Position numbers and translations under genes: made by a program. The notes under the pieces are model-generated. The model saw only the letters and a program-made list of their open reading frames with translations. It was not told the origin of the DNA and searched no databases. From contig DMBA01000229.1 of the NCBI GenBank assembly GCA_003446315.1, positions 1 to 11,774 of the forward strand: a stretch of DNA of 11,774 bases, written 5' to 3'. This document shows positions 6,869-11,774 of this stretch, in pieces; the first letter of the stretch is position 1, and each line of letters begins with the position of its first letter. Source of the DNA: Ruminococcus sp. GTDB lineage: Bacteria; Bacillota; Clostridia; Oscillospirales; Ruminococcaceae.

Positions 6869-6874
6869 TTTCTT

Positions 6875-7537
6875 ATGAAAACAACAAATAACATAACTGA
6901 ACTGGTCTTTATTCTTGACCGCAGCGGCTCGATGGCAGGGCTGGAATCGGATACGATCGGCGGCTTCAATGCCATGATCGCAAAGCAAAAAAAGGAAGAT
7001 GCCGGAACCGTTTATGTCTCTACGGTGCTGTTTGATACCGTGAATACCGTGCTGCATGACCGTCTGCCGCTGGAGCAGGTTCCGCCGATGACGGAACAGG
7101 ATTACACTGTCCGCGGCTGCACGGCGCTGCTGGATGCTTTGGGCGATGCAATCCATCATATCCGGAATATCCACAAATATGCGCGGAAAGAAGATGTCCC
7201 TGCACACACCATGTTCGTCATCACAACGGACGGCATGGAAAATGCCAGCAGACGCTATGATTATAAAGCAGTCAAAAAGCTGATCGAAGAACAGAAGGAA
7301 AAGGATGGCTGGGAATTCCTGTTCATCGGTGCGAATATTGATGCATGTGAAACAGCAGCTCAGGTGGGCATTACAGCAGACAGAGCCGTGAATTATCATG
7401 CAGATTCCAAAGGTACGGCTGCTGTATTCAGTTCCCTCGCACCGCAGATCAGCAACCTGCGTGCAAACCGTTCCATCGAAGCAAGCTGGAGCGAGGAAAT
7501 CGAAGCAGATTACACATCCCGCACATCCGAACGCTGA
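6875..7537 (+). CDS. von Willebrand factor A domain protein (cytosolic, MIDAS intact)
   Basis: This 220-residue protein is almost entirely one vWA domain. The metal-ion-dependent adhesion site is complete: DRSGS (D15, S17, S19), T83 in 'RGCTALLDALG' and D119 in 'ITTDGMEN'. The start ATG at 6875 is 7 nt after a perfect AAGGAGG. There is no signal peptide, membrane anchor or LPXTG motif, so it acts in the cytosol. Stand-alone bacterial vWA proteins of this kind usually bind divalent metal and mediate protein contacts; in many systems they partner with MoxR-type AAA ATPases or tellurium-resistance/TerY-like modules. None of these partners is next to it here. TerY-like membership is possible (short, vWA only, with 'TTDGMENAS') but unproven. 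Expression may be controlled by the inverted repeat covering its RBS. Confidence 0.88.
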   Translation: MKTTNNITELVFILDRSGSMAGLESDTIGGFNAMIAKQKKEDAGTVYVSTVLFDTVNTVLHDRLPLEQVPPMTEQDYTVRGCTALLDALGDAIHHIRNIHKYARKEDVPAHTMFVITTDGMENASRRYDYKAVKKLIEEQKEKDGWEFLFIGANIDACETAAQVGITADRAVNYHADSKGTAAVFSSLAPQISNLRANRSIEASWSEEIEADYTSRTSER

Positions 7538-7561
7538 TCCCATAAAAATGCATAGCAGTAC

Positions 7562-7596
7562 AAAGCTCCTGAACGCTTCAAACGCTCAGGAGCTTT
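7562..7596. terminator. Strong bidirectional terminator between the vWA gene and the convergent RHH-like/small-protein pair
   Basis: AAAGCTCCTGA (7562-7572) pairs perfectly with TCAGGAGCTTT (7586-7596), 11 bp, with a 13-nt loop, followed on the plus strand by TTTTGTTTATC. On the minus strand the arm ends in CTTTG. It starts 24 nt after the vWA stop and ends 21 nt before the small-protein stop. Confidence 0.85.
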
Positions 7597-7616
7597 TGTT
7601 TATCGGGATTATGCGA

Positions 7617-7700
7617 TCACTTGCGCTTGGGCAGCATGCTCCGGATCGCAATGGCATTGATCGCAACCAAGCCGCAAATGATCCACCACTGATACAGCAT
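7617..7700 (-). CDS. 27-aa single-pass membrane micro-protein
   Basis: A short frame on the minus strand encodes 27 residues from ATG (7698-7700) to TGA (7617-7619). It has a textbook RBS, AAAGGAG (7709-7715), at 8 nt, placed in the 20-nt gap after the stop codon of the RHH-like gene. The peptide starts MLYQWW, runs through a hydrophobic stretch (IICGLVAINAIAI, residues 7-19) long enough to enter a membrane, and ends in a basic tail (RSMLPKRK). That layout (Trp/Tyr interface, hydrophobic helix, positive C-terminus) suggests an inner-membrane peptide with the tail in the cytosol. It could be a small regulatory membrane protein or a toxin-like peptide; I recognise no family. It is almost certainly co-transcribed with the gene at 7721-8419. 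Confidence 0.65.
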   Translation of the reverse strand: MLYQWWIICGLVAINAIAIRSMLPKRK

Positions 7701-7720
7701 AAGCTCAACTCCTTTCATTA

Positions 7721-8419
7721 TCAGGCTTCCCACGCACACGAGATCTCGATCAGGAGCTTGCGAAGCTCTGTGCGTGTATATGCATCGTCTTTGAGTGCAT
7801 TTTGCGGCAGCATGACCATCAAATCATACAATGCTCTTGATGTGATCGACCACTCGCCGACGACTGTCCACCATTCGAGCAACGCAGAAAACACCTCTGC
7901 GAATACCAACGTATTTGCTTCCTTTTCTGCACGCTCATACAGCGAACGAAAATAGGCTGCCTTCCCCGCTGCAAGATCATGCTCGAATGGGTCGCACACA
8001 GACGCAACATATTTGTCGATATGGGCAAGCAAGGCAGACATCTGACTGCGAAAATGATAGATTGCAGGCTCTGTCCCTTTGCATGTTGCTTCGCCGTCCA
8101 CATGCCGCAGACAAAACTCCACTAAAGGCTGCAAATTTGCATACTTTGCTTTCCACGGTTCCGTGCCGGCTGCATTGATCTGGAAGAACCCTGCAAGCAC
8201 GTTTCTGATCCCGCCGTTCTGCTCCTGGTAGATCTGCATAATCAGCGATTTTGCAAAAACGTGCTGCGGAAGCAAATGATCCAGAATATACTGTTCGATG
8301 ATCGCAGAAGCTGACCGATTCTCGACCTCCGACACATCCTTAATGCAGCTTTCCACAAATTGTTTGCTTTTTTCATTCCGATAATAAAATGTTTTCAATA
8401 GCTCTTTTTTACCCGCCAT
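7721..8419 (-). CDS. Unknown helical protein with a ribbon-helix-helix-like N-terminus
   Basis: This 232-residue soluble protein starts at the ATG at 8419, 9 nt after AAAGGAG. Residues about 9-51 read 'KTFYYRNEKSKQF ... NRSASAIIEQYILDHLLP'. A short strand, a helix and a second helix introduced by 'RSASAII' is the pattern of ribbon-helix-helix DNA-binding modules. The remaining ~180 residues (53-232) look all-helical, with many Ala, Glu and Leu, conserved-looking 'EFCLRHVDGEA', 'YHFRSQMSALLAHID' and 'LLEWWTVVGEWSI', and no catalytic motif I know. I do not recognise that region. The promoter just upstream overlaps three tandem 11-nt repeats, consistent with an RHH autorepressor (inference). It heads a two-gene operon with the 27-aa membrane peptide. 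RHH assignment is moderate; it needs a profile search. Confidence 0.7.
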   Translation of the reverse strand: MAGKKELLKTFYYRNEKSKQFVESCIKDVSEVENRSASAIIEQYILDHLLPQHVFAKSLIMQIYQEQNGGIRNVLAGFFQINAAGTEPWKAKYANLQPLVEFCLRHVDGEATCKGTEPAIYHFRSQMSALLAHIDKYVASVCDPFEHDLAAGKAAYFRSLYERAEKEANTLVFAEVFSALLEWWTVVGEWSITSRALYDLMVMLPQNALKDDAYTRTELRKLLIEISCAWEA

Positions 8420-8448
8420 CCTGACTGCTCCTTTCTTAATTGCATTTA

Positions 8449-8481
8449 GCTAGTTTATTGCTAGTATATTGCTTGTTTTAT
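8449..8481 (-). repeat. Three tandem 11-nt direct repeats, probable operator
   Basis: Read on the plus strand: GCTAGTTTATT (8449-8459), GCTAGTATATT (8460-8470) and GCTTGTTTTAT (8471-8481), contiguous with exactly 11-nt period, about one helical turn. They lie from roughly the transcription start to +28 of the minus-strand promoter. Arrays of short direct repeats in helical phase are typical targets of ribbon-helix-helix repressors. Confidence 0.65.
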
Positions 8482-8483
8482 AC

Positions 8484-8512
8484 ATTATACCACACATCCA
8501 GTAAAATTGCAA
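8484..8512 (-). promoter_or_regulatory. Minus-strand sigma-A promoter of the RHH-like/small-protein operon
   Basis: Minus strand: TTGCAA (8507-8512), 17 bp, TATAAT (8484-8489) preceded by TGG (extended -10). The start near 8477 places the tandem repeats immediately downstream. The leader is about 58 nt. Confidence 0.82.
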
Positions 8513-8674
8513 CCCTTTTTATGCCAAAATATCCATCAGTATTCATTCCTATTTTATGCATATCGAACAATTTATTTGAAACTGCGTTTCTCCTGACAAA
8601 ACGGCATCTGCAAAAGCTGCATGTGCCTTTCCCGCCCCATATTGACAAATATCTGCAAAAATCTTTTTTATATC
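8513..8674. other. AT-rich divergent intergenic stretch without a supported gene
   Basis: Together with the two promoters and leaders, 8420-8852 is the largest gene-free stretch in the window (433 nt). The core at 8513-8674 is AT-rich and holds only a 10-nt direct repeat, ATCTGCAAAA at 8606-8615 and 8651-8660 (45 nt apart), and an isolated TTGACA at 8642-8647 that has no properly spaced -10. Open frames of 85 and 109 codons on the two strands cross the promoters and are judged spurious. Confidence 0.5.
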
Positions 8675-8703
8675 TTGTAATAACAATCAGAATGTGATAT
8701 AAT
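8675..8703 (+). promoter_or_regulatory. Sigma-A promoter of the CASTOR/POLLUX-like channel gene
   Basis: TTGTAA (8675-8680), 17 bp, TATAAT (8698-8703) preceded by TGA (extended -10). The predicted start near 8710 gives an unusually long leader of about 143 nt. Confidence 0.82.
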
Positions 8704-8725
8704 AAGATGAATATGCCGCTGTACC

Positions 8726-8834
8726 GATCTGCCGCAATGCACCTCATCAGCAGCACGTTCCTTTGCACTTGCGGCAAAGATCTCTCCCATATCTCACGCG
8801 AATGCACCGCACCTTATCTCAATGCGGATTTCGC
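8726..8834 (+). promoter_or_regulatory. Structured 5' leader of the channel gene (two hairpins)
   Basis: Hairpin 1: GATC + TGCCGCAA (8726-8737) pairs with TTGCGGCA (8769-8776), then GATC (8779-8782) with a 2-nt bulge. Hairpin 2: GCGAA (8798-8802) with TTCGC (8830-8834) and CCGCA (8807-8811) with TGCGG (8823-8827), separated by a small internal loop. Hairpin 2 ends directly against the AGAAAGG ribosome binding site (8835-8841). I recognise no known riboswitch class. Confidence 0.45.
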
Positions 8835-8852
8835 AGAAAGGCAATCAATATT

Positions 8853-10883
8853 ATGGAAAAGAACCTGAGCTTCTTTGAAAGACTGAAAAACAAACTGACT
8901 GTCCGCGCAGAGAACAATCCCGGCGCATTTATGTTCCTGCTCATTATCGCAGTCAATATCCTGTTCATTGCGCTGTCTACGCTCCTGCTTATGCTCCTGC
9001 CGGAGAATCAGGGCAGAGGCATCGGCGAGATGATCCGCTTTGCCTTTACGCTGATGGTCAACCCAAGCGGCAGATATCAATACAGCGACTACCCCATCTC
9101 CCTCATCATTACGACCGTTGTTGTGCTGCTCGGCATGATCTCTCTGACCGGCGGTACGGTCGGTTTTGTCACCAGCATCATCACCGGCGTGCTCGAACGC
9201 TCCGCCGCAACGCGCAGACATCTCCGGCTCAAAAAGCATATCGTCATCCTCAATTATAATCACAAAGTGCCTTCCATTATCTATGATTACTGCTTCGACG
9301 ATATGGATAATACCTTTGTTGTCATCCTTTCCGATCAGGATAAAAAGAAAATCCGGAAGCAGATCGACAATCTGTTCAGCGTACATCATGCGGGCAAAAA
9401 ATTCCGCAATATCATCATCCAGAACGGCAGCCCGTTCTCCAAACTCGATCTCGATCGGATCGCCCTGAAAGATGCCAGAACCGTCCTGCTCATGACAGAG
9501 GGCGGCGAACAGACAGAAATCACGAAAAATGACGAACGTGCGCAGAATTTCAATGTCTTTAAGCTGTTCATTTTCATCAACAGTTATCTGAACAAAAACA
9601 AATCGGATGCCCTGCCGTGTATCCTCGCAGAAGTTTCTGACGGCAAAACGGAAAAGCTCATCCGCGATTATCCCTTCAAAGCAGGCGATAACTGCTTCCC
9701 GGTCAACTTCAATGAGCTGCTCGGCAAGATCATGGCGATCACCGCTGTGATGCCCTCTCTCTGTGACACGATCCTGCACCTCATCAGTTTTGAAGGCGTT
9801 GAATTTTATCTTTCCGATATCCCGCAAGGCGTTTCCATCACCGATGACATCAGAAGACAATCCTCTGCCATGCCGGTTCTCGATACCGGCAGCAAACGAC
9901 TCTACATCTCCGAAAGCGAAGACCTCATTTGCAGCAGCACATCCGGCAGCTATAAACTGCAAAAACCGCTGCCTGCTGAAAAACTCGTGCCCTGTATCCT
10001 CAATGATAAGCCGAAAATCCTCATCATTGGCTGCAACAATAAACTGCGCTATATTCTGGAAAGCCTCGTGTGCTTCCGGAATGAATATCCTGCATTCCAG
10101 CTCTCCGTTGTGCTCATGGATACAGCCGAAAATGCTGAAAAAATCAGAGCTTACTGCAATGCACCGGAATACAGCGTTCTGTTCAGCGATGAAACCAAAG
10201 AACCCGTCATCGTTGAAGATATCTTTGAACCGTTCGGCCCGAAAAACGGCGCATTCTCGCTCGATGATATCAATTCGGTGCTGTTCCTTTCCGATGATGA
10301 TTGCAGCGACACGAATGTGGACGAAAAACCGCTGCTGTTCTGGAACAGTCTCAAATGCTGCGATCAGCTCGATAAACACAACTGCATTGTGGAAGTGCTG
10401 GATATGCAGAATGAGAACATCATTGAGAAGCAGAATAACGATCAGGTCGTGGTCAGTGAACGGTTCGTTAGCTGCCTCTATGCACAACTCGGCAAAGACC
10501 CCATCCGCCTCGATTTCATCAAGGACATGATTACCTTTGAAAACGATGAGGCTTCCCGCAATTCCAAAAATAAGCTCTCCAATGCCTGCAATATCCTCTC
10601 TGTCCGCGCAGATCTGTTCTTCCGGAACTGTCAGGAATCGCTCCGATTCAGCAGCAAGCGGGAACTCATCCTGTGGGTGTTTGAAGCAACCGGTCATGCT
10701 TATCTGCCGATCGGCTGCGTGAAAAACAATGTCAGCTATCTGTTCTCCAGAACAGAAGGCAAGAATGACGGGCTTGATACTGCGGTTTTGCTCCCCAAAA
10801 ATGATAACAGCGATCTCCGGATCGACCGGAATGAACTCACACTGGAACCGAATGACGAGATCATTGTGATTATGCGCGTCTGA
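8853..10883 (+). CDS. CASTOR/POLLUX-like ion channel with RCK (TrkA-type) domains
   Basis: This is a 676-residue membrane protein. The ATG at 8853 follows AAAGG (8837-8841) at 11 nt; the frame is open back to 8763 but that part is the structured leader. There are two membrane helices: residues 26-50 (FMFLLIIAVNILFIALSTLLLMLLP) and about 83-114 (LIITTVVVLLGMISLTGGTVGFVTSIITGVLE). The re-entrant pore region lies between them (RFAFTLMVNPSGRYQY, 62-77). It has no K+ channel TVGYG filter. 'HIVILNYNHKVPSIIYDY' (129-146) starts a first RCK/Rossmann domain, 'KILIIGCNNKLRYILESL' (about 388-405) a second, and the last ~70 residues resemble a TrkA-C end. This order, and the 'H.vIlnyN.kvp.ii' motif, fits the CASTOR/POLLUX/DMI1 cation channels. 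Ligand and ion are not deducible. It is monocistronic. Confidence 0.82.
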   Translation: MEKNLSFFERLKNKLTVRAENNPGAFMFLLIIAVNILFIALSTLLLMLLPENQGRGIGEMIRFAFTLMVNPSGRYQYSDYPISLIITTVVVLLGMISLTGGTVGFVTSIITGVLERSAATRRHLRLKKHIVILNYNHKVPSIIYDYCFDDMDNTFVVILSDQDKKKIRKQIDNLFSVHHAGKKFRNIIIQNGSPFSKLDLDRIALKDARTVLLMTEGGEQTEITKNDERAQNFNVFKLFIFINSYLNKNKSDALPCILAEVSDGKTEKLIRDYPFKAGDNCFPVNFNELLGKIMAITAVMPSLCDTILHLISFEGVEFYLSDIPQGVSITDDIRRQSSAMPVLDTGSKRLYISESEDLICSSTSGSYKLQKPLPAEKLVPCILNDKPKILIIGCNNKLRYILESLVCFRNEYPAFQLSVVLMDTAENAEKIRAYCNAPEYSVLFSDETKEPVIVEDIFEPFGPKNGAFSLDDINSVLFLSDDDCSDTNVDEKPLLFWNSLKCCDQLDKHNCIVEVLDMQNENIIEKQNNDQVVVSERFVSCLYAQLGKDPIRLDFIKDMITFENDEASRNSKNKLSNACNILSVRADLFFRNCQESLRFSSKRELILWVFEATGHAYLPIGCVKNNVSYLFSRTEGKNDGLDTAVLLPKNDNSDLRIDRNELTLEPNDEIIVIMRV

Positions 10884-10894
10884 CCTGTAAAAAT

Positions 10895-10934
10895 AAGCCC
10901 CTGAGCGTTTTCGTGCAAAAGCGCTCAGGGGCTT
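10895..10934. terminator. Strong bidirectional terminator between the channel gene and the DUF6881-like gene
   Basis: AAGCCCCTGAGCG (10895-10907) pairs perfectly with CGCTCAGGGGCTT (10922-10934), 13 bp, extended by TTTT/AAAA. The plus-strand tail is TTTGTTTCTTCC directly after the arm. The minus-strand tail is a T-rich run (TTATTTTTAC overlapping the arm). It starts 12 nt after the channel stop and serves both convergent units. Confidence 0.92.
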
Positions 10935-10977
10935 TGTTTCTTCCGGCTGCGCAGCTTCATCAGAAGCAAACCGCATA

Positions 10978-11286
10978 TCAAACAGGAAACCGGATATCTC
11001 CGGCATATGTTTCGGATGCATAAACCTGTTCAAATGTCTCTTTTGAAATGATCTCCGCAAAAAAAGCAGGATCCTCTTTGTTGATCTCCTCTATTGTCGG
11101 AACCGGTTCTTCCGTAATATAATCAAAGCCTTCTTCCCGGACAGGAACTGCTCTTTTATCCGCAAATACCTCTGTCATTCTTGTGGCATATCGCGCATTT
11201 TCCAGATCAATCTCATAGAACAACAGAACCGGCATTTCATTGTTCTTGTGGTTCCAATACCACTTGATATACTCAAATCTGCTCAT
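10978..11286 (-). CDS. DUF6881-like small protein (102 aa)
   Basis: This is a 102-residue acidic cytosolic protein. It starts 'FEYIKWYWNHKNNEMPVLLFYEID' and continues 'ENARYATRMTEVFADKR', 'EPVPTIEEINKEDPAFFAEIISKETFEQVY'. This order (YIkv.W.h....P..l..EiD..r.e.RkiE.f.dg...p.p...EIn.d.eF.a..Is..eFe) is what I recall for DUF6881. The function is unknown. The ATG at 11286 has AGGTG (11294-11298) at 7 nt, a modest RBS. It lies 62 nt downstream of the membrane-anchored unknown on the same strand, with no terminator between, so they are probably one transcript ending at the hairpin 10895-10934. Confidence 0.75.
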   Translation of the reverse strand: MSRFEYIKWYWNHKNNEMPVLLFYEIDLENARYATRMTEVFADKRAVPVREEGFDYITEEPVPTIEEINKEDPAFFAEIISKETFEQVYASETYAGDIRFPV

Positions 11287-11348
11287 TATAACGCACCTGC
11301 ATTCCGATTGGGATTCTGCACGCAGCGGGCTGCTCCGCCGTCAAGCGC

Positions 11349-11774
11349 TCAGAGCATTTGCAGCGCCGCTTCCCGTTTTGCTGCGATCATGGCAAAAAAC
11401 TGCGATGCTTCCTTCTGGAATGTTCCCCAGTTTTTGATATTGATGTCCACTGACGGTGAACCGTCTGAAAAAGTGATATTGATGAACATGCCGGACTGCC
11501 GTCCGTTGGATGTCACCACATTCGCTGCAACATCTTCGATGTCAACAAAGCGGATCAGTGCATAGGAATACGGCGCACACAGGAACTGTCCTGTGCAGTA
11601 AAAAGTGCCGTAATGCATCTCCTGCGGCGGTGCATCGCCAAGATCGGCAAGCTCTGCATCAGAGAGCATTTCCATATATCGCCCCAGCTTCGGCAGCTTG
11701 AAGCACAATGCATAGATGCCCTTGAGCACCAAGCCCAGACCGACCAGTGACAGCGCAATATTCAGCGCACTGAT
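11349..11774 (-). CDS. C-terminal part of an unknown protein with an N-terminal-side membrane helix (5' end outside window)
   Basis: The frame runs from the window edge (11774) to TGA at 11349-11351, 141 residues visible, with no start needed inside the window (TTG at 11732 is not required). The visible beginning (ISALNIALSLVGLGLVLKGI, then YALCFKL) is a hydrophobic helix, followed by a soluble region: 'YMEMLSDAELADLGDAPPQEMHYGTFYCTGQFL', 'YSYALIRFVDIEDVAANVV', 'GMFINITFSDGSPSVDINIKNW' and a helical C-terminus 'FFAMIAAKREAALQML'. The alternating strand-rich middle suggests a compact beta domain on the cytosolic side of a membrane anchor. I do not recognise the family. It shares its strand and probably its transcript with the DUF6881-like gene. 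Confidence 0.65.
   Translation of the reverse strand: MSALNIALSLVGLGLVLKGIYALCFKLPKLGRYMEMLSDAELADLGDAPPQEMHYGTFYCTGQFLCAPYSYALIRFVDIEDVAANVVTSNGRQSGMFINITFSDGSPSVDINIKNWGTFQKEASQFFAMIAAKREAALQML

Noticed and set aside
8642..8673. TTGACA at 8642 as the -35 of the channel gene
   Set aside because: No -10-like hexamer lies 16-18 bp downstream; the TTGTAA/TATAAT pair at 8675-8703 is far better.
8440..8697. 85-codon plus-strand hydrophobic frame
   Set aside because: It begins at a TTG with no RBS inside the operator repeats and ends in the channel promoter; hydrophobicity follows from AT-rich DNA.
8478..8807. 109-codon minus-strand frame with AAGGTG before its ATG
   Set aside because: It would run antisense through the channel promoter and leader and into the -10 of the RHH-like operon; Cys/Arg-rich, with no domain.
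8710..8852. A known riboswitch (c-di-AMP ydaO, Mg2+ M-box) in the channel leader
   Set aside because: The leader is too short and lacks the conserved cores that I know for these classes.
8814..11060. A 748-codon open frame on the minus strand opposite the channel gene
   Set aside because: It covers the whole channel gene, its promoter side and the strong terminator, has no RBS, and its translation has no recognisable domain. It arises because the sense gene avoids the codons that would give antisense stops.

Overview
The window looks like chromosomal DNA from a low-to-mid GC Gram-positive bacterium. A Clostridia, Ruminococcus-like (Oscillospiraceae) source is my best guess. The basis is strong AGGAGG-type ribosome binding sites, sigma-A promoters with TGn-extended -10 boxes, the non-mevalonate isoprenoid genes ispD-ispF, an M20C PepD peptidase, a DUF2156 protein, and many GCA/CCG/GGC codons. 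The taxon is an inference from style and gene families. I see no rRNA, tRNA, CRISPR array, transposase or phage gene.

Layout, left to right. Positions 1-378 hold the C-terminal end of a Gln/Pro/Gly-repeat protein, followed by a hairpin terminator. A 78-aa DUF7660-like protein lies at 492-728. A consensus promoter then drives a tight three-gene run: a DUF2156 (PG-lysyltransferase-like GNAT) protein, a YkgJ-type Cys-cluster protein overlapping it by 1 nt, and the dipeptidase pepD. A shared hairpin separates pepD from a convergent minus-strand P-loop ATPase (3916-4614). Divergent from the ATPase, a near-perfect promoter drives a coiled-coil/triple zinc-ribbon protein, ispD (1-nt overlap) and ispF, the latter two making consecutive-pathway enzymes of the MEP route.

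The second half is more accessory in character. A 220-aa von Willebrand A protein (6875-7537) is preceded by a 16-bp inverted repeat whose 3' arm covers its Shine-Dalgarno. It meets, at a bidirectional terminator, a minus-strand pair: a 232-aa unknown protein with a ribbon-helix-helix-like N-terminus and a previously uncalled 27-aa single-pass membrane peptide (7617-7700). The promoter of this pair overlaps three tandem 11-nt repeats, which look like an operator. Divergently, a promoter with a ~140-nt structured leader drives a 676-aa CASTOR/POLLUX-like ion channel with two membrane segments and RCK-type domains. A strong bidirectional terminator follows. The right end carries two minus-strand genes: a DUF6881-like protein and a membrane-anchored unknown that runs off the window.

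The most interesting candidate for a little-described unit is the putatively autoregulated RHH-like protein plus micro-membrane protein (7617-8512). The read-through-sensitive RBS hairpin at the vWA gene and the leader RNA of the channel gene come next. All functional links between these are inference.
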